A stretch of 64,000 nucleotides of DNA from Blepharisma japonicum (GCA_949751835.1 CATKHK010000008.1:1-64000); one strand, 5' to 3'; positions 21,995-32,655 are shown, numbered from the stretch's first letter. Program-made: numbers and translations. The notes: a model not told the origin generated them from the letters alone.

Positions 21995-24900
21995 ATGGAA
22001 GAACTCAAGAAATGGATTCGTTCTCGATACGCTCCCAAAGTGCTTATCATTTCTAGTTTCGAAGCTAGAGCTATCATTCAGAAATCAAACTTACTTCCAG
22101 CCGAGCTTCTTCAGCCTTTCACCTATATTTCTCACTCATTCACAGTAAAAACCCTTACAAGCACTATAAATTGTCCAAGCGTGAAGATTGATGTGGTGGA
22201 TACATTGGAATGCCGTATGAATGACCGTATATTGACTGATAATCCGCCTCAAATCTCATGAGATGGGTGCTATGTGCATGGTCCTAAAGATATTAAACAA
22301 TTTTTAAGCAAAGATTGCACCCCATGGTTTACTGCGTGGCAGCAGGCGTTCTTGAAATCCCTGAATCATTCTCCTCATGAGTTAATTGATATGCCCTTGG
22401 CGATTGTTTATATGGCTTCTACAACTGATTTAGATCCTTTGGCTACTTTTCAGACTTTATCAAGATCACAAGCACTGCCGCAGCTCTATCATCAAAAAGT
22501 CTATGATGGAACTTGTCCAAAGGTTTTTCTTTTATTTCACGACATGGGGACAAGTTCGCTGAAAAATGCTGAAGTTATACAAATTTTCGAAAAAATGCAA
22601 AAATCACTGGCACCAAGCCTGTGCCACTGGCAGTGCATAAATTCAGCTACAGAGCCAAGCTTAAACCACTGGGGACCTGATAAAGGACAATTAATTTCTT
22701 CATCTGAGTGTTTTCAGTTACAGATGTTTATTGATGAACTCCTAATGCGTGAAATTGTGCCATATATAGAAAGAGCATTGAAAACCCTTGATAATATTCT
22801 AGAACAAAAGCGAAGAGGCTTAAAAAATTCAATAAGAGGAATTTTTGGGAAGAAAAACGTCGAATTATCTTTTCAATATGGAGGGGTTGAGCATGTAACT
22901 CGTCTAATTGCAGATTTGGCGTTTTTGTGTGGGGATTATGATCTTGCTGTGAATAATTATAGGTCAGCTTGCAATGATTTTAAAAATTTAAAGGCATGGC
23001 CACATGCAGCTTCTGCAAGTGAAATGCAAGCCTTGTGCGTAGTTATGCTAGGAGGGGATAATAGAGAAGTAGAATATGCACTGGATACTGCTTATACATT
23101 ATACCAAAGAGCAGGGGAGCAGGCTTTATTATTGAGATGTACGATTATTACAAAATATGTATTCCAAGGAATGGAAAACTATAGAAAACTAGCCCAAAAA
23201 TTAATGAACGCTGGGAATGATGCAAGAGAAATTCAGGTAGCTTATCCTTTATTTATGGAACAAACTGCTTTAGCTTATTTAAAAATCCGTCCTGCTTATT
23301 TCAGAAAATATGCATTTTATCAAGTATTAGCAGGAGATGAATACCGTAAAATTCAGCTTGTAAAGCACGCTCTTAACTGCTATTATTCTGCTTCTCACAT
23401 ATATAAAGACAAAAAATATGATTTTGTTATGATGCATTTAGAACATATGCTTGGACGATTTTGCTATTATTTAGAGATGTATGCAGAAGCTGTCCATTTC
23501 TTTTTAAGCTTATCCAGCTCTCCTAAATTGCTTATCCATAACGACCAGCATCAGAAAAAGGTTATTAATGAGCTAATTTCTACAGTCGCTAAATGAACTT
23601 CTTTGCCAATTCCTCAGGACTATGACCCAATCGATAAGAATTTAATTCCATTCCACCCTGATGGAAAACCTCTATTGAATTTTTTGCTACCCAAAATCAA
23701 GCAATACTCAGTGAGATTGCCACAAGATAAAGTAGTCACTTCTGGAAAAGATAACTCCTCAGGGATTTCAGTATCTTGGGGATCTTTATTAAGCCAAGTT
23801 GCAGGGTCAAGCCATCTTACAGAGGAGTTTGACGTATTTGATAGCAATAAAGAAATGAAAGGAATAAGAAGCTTTCATATAGGAGAAACTGTAGAAGTAA
23901 GCATACTGACTTATAATCCACTAGATTTGATGCTTATTATAGAAGATGTCCAAGTCATTGTGGAGTACGAAGATGAGTCTGGGATCGTAAATATGACCAG
24001 CTTAGATAAACTTGAATTACCACCTAAAACTGATAAAACTGTGACACTCGAATTCAGTCCTCAGAAGCCTGGAAAATTAAAAATCAGAGGCGTTAAATGG
24101 AATTATAGTGGCGTGTTTTATGGGGTTTATAACTTTTCTGAGCTAATTTATGAAATAATCCCAGAGTCATCATCAGTTTCTGCTTCATTTTTGCAGTTCC
24201 CTGACTCTTTGTTGCATGGCCAAATACAGGAAGTCCAGATAAAAGTTACAAATCAAGTGATAAATCCTATTAATGACCTTTGTATTACTTTTTCTCATCC
24301 TTTTATGTTTGGAAAATCTCAAATTAAACTAGGAGATTTAAATCAAGGGGAAGAAAAAGTGGTGGATATATGAATGAGAGGCGAATATATAGGATTTCAT
24401 ACAATTAAATTCCTTATTACTTATCTTTCTCAAGGAATCCTTAGATATACTCGTGTACAGAGCGTTTTTGAAGTAAAGCAATCTGTCAAAATCCAAACCC
24501 GATATGAATCAAGCTGAAAAAATCCGAATGAAAATATCTTACAGCTGTTTGTTCAGCCTGCTTTTAATGCAGAGCTTTCTTTAAAGCAGTTGTCTTCTCT
24601 TACAAATCATTCTTTGAGAATAATAAAAACTCTTGGAAATGAAATCTTTTATTTAGCAGTGAAACCTGGAGATGAAGCACAAAATATCATTTTTGAGCAA
24701 GATTGGCTAGAGCCTGTCGACGTAAAGTCAGGATTCTGCTGGGAAGTTAAAGAAGCTTTAAAAAAATTCACAAATAGCGATCCAGGCCTCGATTTGCTTA
24801 TCTCATGAGAACTCATAATAAATCAGACCAGAATCCAAGGCCATCATTATTTGCTCAGTCTCTCCTTATACCAAGACAAACAAGCTATGCCCCTTCGTAT

Positions 24901-25261
24901 GGTTATAGACGCTCCATCAGAAATTTCTCACGATTTTTCAGTAACGCCAGTCTTGCTAATTCCAGTTAAACTATCCCTCAAAAGTTTAAATGAGAAATCC
25001 CAGAGCTTTAACCTCGAAGCCTATGATAGTAATGTACAGATCAATGACAAAGACTTACAAAAACCTCCTCACTTATGATGGAGTGGGAATACCTGCACGA
25101 GATTTGAAAAAATGGACTCTGGAGAAATAAAAATAATAGAATTCACGGCATTAGTGACCGAGCCAGGCTGCTACAATTTAAATAGGTTTTGTTTTACTTT
25201 TGATTCAGAAATCACAAAGAAATGTGTATTTCCATACCAGCATCAAATATTGATTAACTAA
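21995..25261 (+). CDS. TRAPPC8: TRAPPC8 / Trs85, TRAPP III subunit
   Basis: The 1,088-aa protein matches TRAPPC8 (yeast Trs85), the TRAPP III-specific subunit that directs the Rab1/Ypt1 exchange factor to autophagic and early secretory membranes. The N-terminal domain contains 'SPHELIDMPLAIVYMASTTDLDPLATFQTLSR' and 'YDGTCPKVFLLFHDMG'. A helical repeat region follows (about 230-520, 'DLAFLCGDYDLAVNNYRSACNDFK'), then a beta-rich C-terminal half with Ig-like folds. Six TGA codons are read as Trp, e.g. 'QISWDGCYVHGPKD' and the TGA-TGG pair near 25076. All parts lie in one frame with no intron. Length is somewhat below human TRAPPC8 (about 1,435 aa). Confidence 0.92.
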
Positions 25262-25290
25262 ATTCTTTATAAGTATTATATTAAGCAATT

Positions 25291-25824
25291 TTAAATTAAA
25301 TTTTGATAAAACCATTTCATAGAGTCTCTGAATTCTTCACTATATCCTTTAAGATTCAGCTCTACACAGCGGATTTTAATTGATCGATGGATTTCTTCAA
25401 GTGAGCAAATTTTGAATAAGTCTCCAGCCCCTCTCTTTTCTTTATTGGTTTTTGTGTTAAAAATAACTAAAAAAATTGCATCCCTGAGCTCTTCTTCATT
25501 TGTCAAATGGTGAAGTTTTCCCAAGGCTTGTTCAAGATTTTGCTCGGTAGAGTCTGAATCTATTACAAAAATAACCCCTGAAAATAAAATATTCTTGTAA
25601 AAGGCTGACCATAAAGGTAAAAGAGCTTCTTTTCCAGATACATCTCAGATCCCTATATCTCTGCCATCTCCATCTTCAAGGAAATTTCTGACTTCATAGT
25701 TATACCCTTGGGTAGATTCTAATGTATCTGCATTCTCAGCAAAAAGAAGAGTAGATTTGCCTGCACCTTGAAGGCCTACTAAAAGTATTTGAGGAATAGT
25801 ACTTCTTCTGTTTAAATTTCCCAT
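25291..25824 (-). CDS. Atypical Arf-like small GTPase, 177 aa
   Basis: The product has the size and fold signature of Arf/Arl GTPases. It shows Gly2 (potential N-myristoylation), a P-loop GLQGAGKST at residues 17-25, the switch I 'TQGYN' at 38-42, and 'WDVSGKE' at 60-66 (Trp = TGA). Arf proteins have WDVGGQE there, so the catalytic Gln is replaced by Lys65. The guanine-specificity motif NKxD is replaced by NTKT ('VIFNTKTNKEKRG'). It may therefore hydrolyse GTP poorly or bind nucleotide weakly. The gene is convergent with TRAPPC8 (29 nt between stops), also a trafficking gene, but that may be chance. Which Arl class it belongs to is not clear. Confidence 0.85.
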
Positions 25825-25905
25825 AAAAATTATTATTTTTTAAATGGGAATAATTTTAAAAGAAAAAATTAATGTAAAATCTATTTATAGATAATGAATT
25901 ATCTT

Positions 25906-28758
25906 TTAGTTTGGCTGAACTGCTGAACCAATAGGTGCATAGGAAGAAAATTGCCCTGAACCCATTGGCAAGGCATTGTAAGGCTGAATTTGGGGAGATA
26001 AACCTTCGAATTTCTTGGCATTCTTGTAAAGCTTTTTCGCACATACAAAGCAAAATGCAGAAATTGCGAAAACGCAGAGAGTTGTCATGGCAAGACCTGG
26101 GATCATGTTGGATTTGAATTCTCTTTTATCTCTTTCGCCATTTTCACCTTCTTCACCTCTTCCTTCATGTCTATCTCTTCTTTCTTTTTCATGATCTCCA
26201 TTTTTGTTATGTTCAGCATTTTCAGATCTTTCTGAAGAATCGTGGCGACCGTTATCCTTTCCATTTTTCTTGCCTTGCAAGTTTCCATTGCTGTCATTAT
26301 GACTATATCTATCTCCTTCCTCTCCTTCTTCTCTATCATGATGATTTCTTTCTTCATTATGGCTGCGTCTTCTGTCGTTTTGGTCTCTATTTCTATGAGA
26401 TTCTTCTTCATCTTCAGGGTACTGGTGATTTCTTTCTCTATTTCCTTCTCTTTCATTTCGTTCTTCATTGAAATCATGGTCTCTTTCATTTTCATCCTCA
26501 GGACGATCTCTATGATCTCTTTCATTTCTTTCTCCTTCAAATCCGTTATCTCTTTCATCCTCAGGACGATCTCTGTGGCCTCTTTGACCGTTTCCATGTC
26601 TTTCTTCTTCAGGACGATCTCTATGGTCTCTTTGACCTCTTCTATTTTCTTCTCCTTCAAATTCGTGGTCTCTTTCACCTTCTTCTTCAGGGCGATCTCT
26701 GTGACCTCTTTGGTCTCTTCCATGTTCTTTTCCTTCAAACTCGCGATCTCTTTCTTCCTCTTCCTCAGGATGATCTCTGTGGTGTTTGTGGCCTCTTTGA
26801 CCTTCGCCATTTCTTTCTCCTTCGAATTCATTTTCTCTTTCTTCTTCAGGATGATCTCTGTGGCCTCTTTCATTTTCTTCTCCTTCAAATTCGCCATCTC
26901 TTTCTCTTTCTTGATCTGGATGATCTCTATGGCCTCTTTGATGTCTTTCATTTCTCTCTTCTTCAGCATCGCCCTCTCTTTCTCTTTCTTCAGGATGATC
27001 TCTGTGACTTCTTTGATGTCTTCTATTTCTTTCTTCATCAAAATCTCCATCTCTTTCTCCTTCTTCTTCAGGCATATGATCCATTTCTTCTGAATCATCA
27101 TCTCTTTCACCTTTTCTATGAGGTGGTTTCTGATTATGTCTCCTTGAGCTTTCTTCATGGCCTTCCGCTGGTGGCTTATGGGAATTTTTTCCTTTGCATC
27201 CTGATCTTTTCCCTTTGTGGTGTGGTGGTTGGGAAATCTCTCCATTTTCTTGTGATTCTATTTCATCTCCTTGTGGTCTGTTAGACTCTGCAGATGGATT
27301 ATTAAGATTTTCTTCCTCCTCTTCTTCATTTTCAGGGGGTGGAGGTGGGAAATCTTCTTCTTCTCCTTCCTCGTCTTCATCTTCATCTTCATCTTCTGGG
27401 GGTGGAGGTGGGAAATCTTCTTCTTCTCCTTCATCTTCATTATGTGGAGGTGGATGAGGGAAATCTTCTTCATCTTCTGGGGGTGGAGGAGGATGCCTAG
27501 AACCTTTTCCTCTATGACCATTTCCATGATGAGGTGGAGGTGGGAAATCTTCTTCATCTTCATCTTCATGTTCATCATGCATTGGAGGACGATGGGATTT
27601 TCCTCCTCTATGTCCAGACCTCTTTCCTCTATGATGTACCTGTGGATCAAACTCTCCCTCAGGCCTTTCTCTATCTTCAGTTGGGTCGAATTCTTTTTCT
27701 TCTCCTTCTTCATGCTCTTCTCGAGGATCAAATTCTTCTTCATCTTCATTATCTTCAGGAGGTGGAGGAGGATGTCTGGAGCCTTTGCCTTTATGTCCAT
27801 GTTTATTGCCATGATGTGGTGGAGGAGGGTTAAAGTCTTCTTCTTGTTCATCATGTGGATGATGAGTGTCATTTTCTTCACCGTCCTCTGGTGGACGTGG
27901 GAAATCTTCTCCTTCTTCACCTTCTTCTGCATTAGGAGGTAGATCATTATTGTTTGGTGCATTATCATTTCTCTCACTTGGCCCGTGGCCTTCTTCTCTT
28001 TTAGGAGGAGCTGGCCTGTTATCTTTATTGTCTTGTGGGTATAATGTTTGACTCTCTTGTAGCTTATTTTCAAAGTCCTCATTAGAGTTTTTACCTTGAT
28101 AGCCTTTGTGGTTTTCTTTATCTCTTGGCTCTTGGTTTTCAGATTCTCTTGAGGAGTCACCGTTATCATGTGGTTTCTTACCTTCTGGTCCTTCATAGTC
28201 TTCATCTGCATAATCTTCTCCATTTCTTCTACTTAAATTTCCTGAGAAACAAAAGCTGAATAATAATGTAGCAACAATTAAAAAAATGGCAAGAACAGTA
28301 ACAGCTTTTAAGTACTTTTTAGCAGATAAAGAGTCCCTTTTTTTGCTAGCTCTCAAGCCAAATATTGAAGTCCCCATGAGCGAGAAGTCAACAATAGCTT
28401 TGAAAATGAGAATTGAAGTAGTAGGCTGAGACTGGTAATGAGCTTCATCCTGATCGTCGCTAGGAGTTACAAATCTGAATAAAGTCAAACAGATATCAAA
28501 GACAGCTATGCCTAGCATTAGGAATGAGGTTATTTTTACCCATTTTGCCCATTTGTCCCTTAGCTTCTTGACTTTGTGGAATTTTGGGTTAGGAATTGGA
28601 GCAAGTATTTGAGGAGCCTGAATAAGTTGAGATTGCATGGGAGGAGGAGCACTTGGAAGAGGCCCTAAGGATGCGTATTGTAATCGCCCATCAGAGCCTT
28701 GCTGGATGTAGTTTTGGGGTTGAGGTCTTGCAAGATATTGTCTTTCTTGATTTTCCAT
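25906..28758 (-). CDS. Four-TM protein with a 700-residue charged low-complexity loop (paralogue A)
   Basis: The N-terminal 170 residues contain three TM helices (about residues 80-101, 118-140 and 152-173) with the conserved phrases 'LRDKWAKWVKITSFLML' and 'ASKKRDSLSAKKYLKA'. A 700-residue, highly charged, low-complexity loop follows (Glu, Asp, Arg, His, Gly, Pro), then a fourth TM ('LAMTTLCVFAISAFCFVC') and a short Pro/Gln-rich end. The N-terminal Pro/Gln-rich head resembles that of its neighbour. The start is set at MENQERQ because paralogue B starts MDNQQRQ; an ATG two codons upstream (28764) is also possible. No known family is recognised. The loop would lie on the side of the membrane opposite to, or the same as, the ends depending on TM3; not decidable here. 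Confidence 0.88.
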   Translation of the reverse strand: MENQERQYLARPQPQNYIQQGSDGRLQYASLGPLPSAPPPMQSQLIQAPQILAPIPNPKFHKVKKLRDKWAKWVKITSFLMLGIAVFDICLTLFRFVTPSDDQDEAHYQSQPTTSILIFKAIVDFSLMGTSIFGLRASKKRDSLSAKKYLKAVTVLAIFLIVATLLFSFCFSGNLSRRNGEDYADEDYEGPEGKKPHDNGDSSRESENQEPRDKENHKGYQGKNSNEDFENKLQESQTLYPQDNKDNRPAPPKREEGHGPSERNDNAPNNNDLPPNAEEGEEGEDFPRPPEDGEENDTHHPHDEQEEDFNPPPPHHGNKHGHKGKGSRHPPPPPEDNEDEEEFDPREEHEEGEEKEFDPTEDRERPEGEFDPQVHHRGKRSGHRGGKSHRPPMHDEHEDEDEEDFPPPPHHGNGHRGKGSRHPPPPPEDEEDFPHPPPHNEDEGEEEDFPPPPPEDEDEDEDEEGEEEDFPPPPPENEEEEEENLNNPSAESNRPQGDEIESQENGEISQPPHHKGKRSGCKGKNSHKPPAEGHEESSRRHNQKPPHRKGERDDDSEEMDHMPEEEGERDGDFDEERNRRHQRSHRDHPEEREREGDAEEERNERHQRGHRDHPDQERERDGEFEGEENERGHRDHPEEERENEFEGERNGEGQRGHKHHRDHPEEEEERDREFEGKEHGRDQRGHRDRPEEEGERDHEFEGEENRRGQRDHRDRPEEERHGNGQRGHRDRPEDERDNGFEGERNERDHRDRPEDENERDHDFNEERNEREGNRERNHQYPEDEEESHRNRDQNDRRRSHNEERNHHDREEGEEGDRYSHNDSNGNLQGKKNGKDNGRHDSSERSENAEHNKNGDHEKERRDRHEGRGEEGENGERDKREFKSNMIPGLAMTTLCVFAISAFCFVCAKKLYKNAKKFEGLSPQIQPYNALPMGSGQFSSYAPIGSAVQPN
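26130..28235 (-). repeat. Coding low-complexity and tandem repeats in paralogue A
   Basis: This part of the gene encodes the charged loop. In its C-terminal half (about 26450-27050) imperfect units of roughly 20-25 residues recur with the pattern RGHRDHPEEERERD-EFEGERN. In its N-terminal half (about 27300-27850) units of type EEDFPPPPPEDEDE and HHGNGHRGKGSRHPPPP recur. The DNA is purine-rich on the coding strand, which makes other frames of this segment open as well. Such repeats favour slippage and unequal crossing-over. Confidence 0.85.
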
Positions 28759-28764
28759 ATACAA

Positions 28765-29833
28765 AATATTATTATTAAGTAAATTTTTTTATGGTTTCAT
28801 ATCAATGTTGGAAGCAAATTTAAATTGAAAAACGAAAAATTGTATTGATAATTGCCTTTAGAGGATGTTTTTCAATTTTTTTTTCAAGTTTTCAAAAGCA
28901 AAAAAATTTGTAACGTCTTCGGTGATTGATAAAATGGTTATGTCAATTCAGTAAGTAACATAATGGGATACATGTCACACATATTTTGTGAAAGAAATAG
29001 CTTAGAAAAGTCTATGATTAGATTGGTGGAGCCGAAAAATTAGTGACTAAAAGAATAAAATGATTTTGAAATAAAGTGTATATAAGATCACTAAAAAAAA
29101 ACTCAGAGTTAAACAATCTTAATTAAAGATATTCGAAATTATTTGTGATTAGACTAATTAATTTTAAAAATATTTTATTAAGAAAGAACAAAGAGTAAAT
29201 AAATCAATGTTTTAGAATAGATTTTAAAATATAGACTAATTTCACAACTAAAAGTTGAAAATTAGATAAGATTAACATGAGTGCTTAAATAACAGCTTTA
29301 GAGTTGCGTCCGCTTTACAGTAATCAAAATGGCTAAACACAAGATTTTTAGAGGCAAGGCTGAAAATCAGACTTTTCGGCAGTGATGCCCTTTTGATTTG
29401 GGACAGATATTTGCTGGGCAACACTACATAAGTCCACTCGTCATGGGTAGGATGGGTTGTTCCATCTCCCAACCAATTTATGTGTACAACTAAAAATCAA
29501 ATTTTTAATATATAATCTGCTTATATACTCTATTTTGCATATTTATTCAATTTGATAATCTATTTGATTAAATTAAAAGTTATCTAAAGTTTTACACTTA
29601 TATCATTGAATATTTGGATAATTGAAGTAAACATATTATTGATCAGTTTTTATAAAGATTTTTATTTGCAAGCCATCGCGATTTTAAAGTATTTCAAAAA
29701 CATTTCAGAACTTTTTTAATATCAAAAATATAGAAGAAATAGAAATTCATACTTAAATGGAAAATTAAAAGAATAATTAATAAATATGCACAATTTTATT
29801 CAAACCTTTATTTATAGTTAATAATGAAGATTA
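28765..29833. other. 1-kb intergenic region with a GC-richer island
   Basis: Most of this 1.07-kb stretch is very AT-rich and shows nothing. The exception is about 29285-29480, where base composition rises and a minus-strand frame stays open (see the separate entry). The left end must hold the promoter of paralogue A and the right end the 3' flank of paralogue B. Confidence 0.55.
29272..29472 (-). pseudogene. Possible small gene or gene remnant
   Basis: A minus-strand frame of about 66 residues, extendable upstream by some 25 residues through a TGA, has a protein-like sequence (GDGTTHPTHDEWTYVVLPSKYL, LASKNLVFSHFDYCKADA). It sits in a GC-richer island inside an otherwise AT-rich gap. The upstream extension soon meets TAA, and no good ATG context or partner exon is seen. 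I cannot name a family. It may be the 3' part of a decayed gene, a small gene with an intron I failed to see, or chance. Confidence 0.3.
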
Positions 29834-31393
29834 TTAGTGTTGGCCCATTACTGATCCAAATGGAGAAAATACAGGATACTGCCCTTGAGGACTTTCAGGT
29901 ACTGAATTGAATGCTTGCATTAAATATGGTTGACCTATCATAGGCTGAATAAAGTTCTGAGGAGCAGGTACTTGCTGTTGTGTTAAAACTTCATATTTCT
30001 TAGAAGATTTGTAAAGATTTCTTGCACATACAATGTAGCATGCACAAAGACCTGATGTGCATAAAACATTTATCAACATGCATATAATGATGACTGATTT
30101 AAAGCTGACATCGTGATGGTTCCTATTATGGCCATACATAACATCGGTTTCTTCGCTGTCATAGTATGTATTTCCATCATAAATTTTCCCACCTATTCCT
30201 TCACGAATTTCTTTATTATGCTTCCTTCTATGATTTTTTCTTTTTCTAGCTTCATCTCTGTCATCTTTATCATCTCTATCTTCTCTATCATCTTTGTCAT
30301 CTTTATCATCTTTGTCTCTATGATGTCTTTCTCTCTTTTCATGCTTGCTGTTCTTTTTTTCTTCTCTTGAATGCAGAAATCTGTTTCCATTCTTATTTTC
30401 ATTGCTTTCTTCTGGATTGCTTTCATAGCCTTCCGCATGTCCTCCCCCTATAAAAGATAGCTGCCTATTTTTATTTTCTTTACTCTCTTCTTCAGAATCT
30501 GCTACTTCTCCTCCTTCTCTGAAGGAAAGGAGCCGGTTTCCATTTTTCTTTTCTTTTTCATCAATTGGGTTGCTTTCGCTATAATCTTCACTTTTCACAG
30601 AAGCTGAAAATTGATCTTGTTTAATTTCTAAGGGTTTATTCTCATCTATCGAATGAGCATCAGTATCTGTTGAAGTTGGGCTATTACTTTGATAGACTTT
30701 ATTATAATTAATTGGAGAGTTTTGAGTACCATTCTCTGCTGGTTTTTTCTTTTGTTCTGGTTTATTATCTTCATATACATCTGAGGAGCCATCAATTTCA
30801 GGTTCTTCAAATTCCCAATCTTCAAAAGGTGCAGGCTCGAAATGATCTCTTTCTTCTTTTTCTACCTTGTTGGCCATCACAAAGCTGCATATGATTGTAG
30901 AAGCGATTAAAAAAATAGCCAGTAATGTCAAAGCTCTTAAGTATTTCTTTGCTGATAATGAGTCTTTTTTCTTACTTGCTTTAAAACCGAGCATAGAAGT
31001 GCCAATCAGAGCTAAATCAGCGACTGCCTTAATTATAATATCACAAGCTGAAAGTTTTAATTGATTCTGATTTGGATCATGAAATTGATTTGTGTTAGCA
31101 TATGTAAGTAGAGCCATCGAAAAATCAAGAATTGCTAAGAAAAGCATTAAATATGAGGCCACTTCAACCCACTTAGCCCACCTGTCTCTGCGCTTTTTGA
31201 CTTCATAAAGCTCTGGATGCATCACTGGTGCGGAAAGTTGAAAGTGCTGTCCAGGGTATACCATCTGCTGAGTTGGGTGTGCTCCATTTGAATAAGATCC
31301 TAACGGAGCATACCGTGATCTCTCATCAGAACCTGATCGAATGAAATGCTGAGGTTGTGGCTGAGCAAAAAGTTGTCTTTGTTGATTATCCAT
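29834..31393 (-). CDS. Four-TM protein with charged low-complexity loop (paralogue B)
   Basis: The 519-aa protein is a paralogue of the upstream-transcribed gene at 25906-28758. It shares the Gln/Pro-rich head (MDNQQRQLFAQPQPQHFIRSGSDE...), the 'KRRDRWAKWVEVASYLML' TM1 junction, 'ASKKKDSLSAKKYLRALTLLAIFLIA' at TM3, a final TM ('CMLINVLCTSGLCACYIVCARNLYK') and a Pro/Gln/Phe-rich tail. The loop between TM3 and TM4 is only about 235 residues and has a different sequence: Asn/Ser/Glu-rich, with short repeats of 'KENKNRQLSF/NRLLSF' type and a 'DDKDDREDRDDKDD' block. The pair arose by tandem duplication; the membrane parts are conserved and the loops are not. The function is unknown. Confidence 0.88.
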   Translation of the reverse strand: MDNQQRQLFAQPQPQHFIRSGSDERSRYAPLGSYSNGAHPTQQMVYPGQHFQLSAPVMHPELYEVKKRRDRWAKWVEVASYLMLFLAILDFSMALLTYANTNQFHDPNQNQLKLSACDIIIKAVADLALIGTSMLGFKASKKKDSLSAKKYLRALTLLAIFLIASTIICSFVMANKVEKEERDHFEPAPFEDWEFEEPEIDGSSDVYEDNKPEQKKKPAENGTQNSPINYNKVYQSNSPTSTDTDAHSIDENKPLEIKQDQFSASVKSEDYSESNPIDEKEKKNGNRLLSFREGGEVADSEEESKENKNRQLSFIGGGHAEGYESNPEESNENKNGNRFLHSREEKKNSKHEKRERHHRDKDDKDDKDDREDRDDKDDRDEARKRKNHRRKHNKEIREGIGGKIYDGNTYYDSEETDVMYGHNRNHHDVSFKSVIIICMLINVLCTSGLCACYIVCARNLYKSSKKYEVLTQQQVPAPQNFIQPMIGQPYLMQAFNSVPESPQGQYPVFSPFGSVMGQH

Positions 31394-31827
31394 AATAGAA
31401 TTTTTTTATTATAGCAGATCACTTTTAGTGAGTAATATGAATTTTTTTTTTAAAAGTGTAGCAAAACACGTAAAAGATAATACATCTTTATTAAGCTATG
31501 AAGCTTTTAGAGCACCTCTCCTATCCATTTTGAATGTTTCGCCAATTTTAAAAAATGAAACCCACCTTTTGAAAATATGACGATATATTTCCAGTATCAC
31601 TCACTCTTAACTATGGAAAAAGATAATCTCATAATTCAAGAAGAATTAGTTTAGAATATTCAATAATTTTCCATTGATGCAATTTTTCATATTTTTACTG
31701 GTAAATTGCAACTTTTAAAAGCATTTATGTTTATCTGAAGCATAATTCTTATTTAATGCTAATATTTTGGGTTATATGCTCTTTGATAATACATCTCTAG
31801 CACACCAAGATTCTATACAAACAGAAA
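31394..31827. other. AT-rich divergent intergenic region
   Basis: About 430 bp between divergent genes. I see no ORF, RNA gene or repeat; it must contain both promoters. Confidence 0.5.
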
Positions 31828-32655
31828 ATGGCAAACAATGAATTTTCTCGGGGTCTTACAGAAAAAAGACACCTCTACACCCCAATTCATAGAAGGACGC
31901 ACTCCACTAATATAGAAAGCGTTAAAGGAATAATATCACTACAAAATCATCGTCGCACCCTTTCAAATACCCCTCAAGAATTCAGTCCCATTCAAAACCC
32001 TCAACAAATCCAAAATTCATTAAGAAAACCTTTAAATGTTGAACCTTATAGAGAACCTCTCACTCCTGACTCCTTAAATTCTCCTGCATCCTCTTCTTCA
32101 TCTCAGCCTAAAAAGGTTAACAAAAAAGGATTTATCGGCTTATTAGATGCAGCAATCACTTATTTCAACCAAGAGCCTCAAATCCAAATCCCACCACCAA
32201 ACAATGAAATTATAGAAATGAAAAAAGAAATAAGAAGACTTACAGAAAAACAGCTAGAAATAGAAAAAGCTAATGAACAATTGCTAAGAGATTACTCAAC
32301 GATGAAGGCTGCCTTAGAAGAACAGAAAGCTAAAAAAGAAAATTACGAAAAGCATATCCAGTCTTTGCAGAATTATACACAAGAACTAGAAAACGGTGTT
32401 AAAAAAATCCAAATTGAGCTGAAAAATGAACAGAAAAAAAACGAGCAGATGAGAATGGCAATAAATGTAAGTGAAAGCCAAGCCAATGAAAGGAGGCTGC
32501 TGGGGAGAGCACCTGTATTTGAAGATGAAGGGAAAAAGAGGGGAAAAGAAGAAAGCTTGAGAGTTGATAAACCTTCACCAACACCTATTATGTACAAGCC
32601 CATTTCTCAAAGAGGAATGAAGGAAGAAAAGAGAAGATCAATGGGGTTTACTTAA
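31828..32655 (+). CDS. Coiled-coil protein, 275 aa
   Basis: The N-terminal 90 residues are basic and Ser/Pro/Arg-rich, with RRTHSTN and HRRTLSNTPQ that look like phosphorylation sites. Then comes a short conserved-looking segment (KKGFIGLLDAAITYFNQEPQ) and a coiled coil at about residues 130-225. The tail is Lys/Arg/Pro-rich. The stop is TAA. There is no named domain. The design (basic head plus coiled coil) is common for microtubule- or basal-body-associated proteins, but this is inference. Confidence 0.8.
   Translation: MANNEFSRGLTEKRHLYTPIHRRTHSTNIESVKGIISLQNHRRTLSNTPQEFSPIQNPQQIQNSLRKPLNVEPYREPLTPDSLNSPASSSSSQPKKVNKKGFIGLLDAAITYFNQEPQIQIPPPNNEIIEMKKEIRRLTEKQLEIEKANEQLLRDYSTMKAALEEQKAKKENYEKHIQSLQNYTQELENGVKKIQIELKNEQKKNEQMRMAINVSESQANERRLLGRAPVFEDEGKKRGKEESLRVDKPSPTPIMYKPISQRGMKEEKRRSMGFT

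Noticed and set aside
26103-28223. Long open frames of 220-380 codons in other frames on both strands of paralogue A's repeat region
   Set aside because: They result from the purine-rich repeat, encode biased K/E/M or F/S-rich strings, have no domain and are covered by a frame with clear TM helices and a paralogue.
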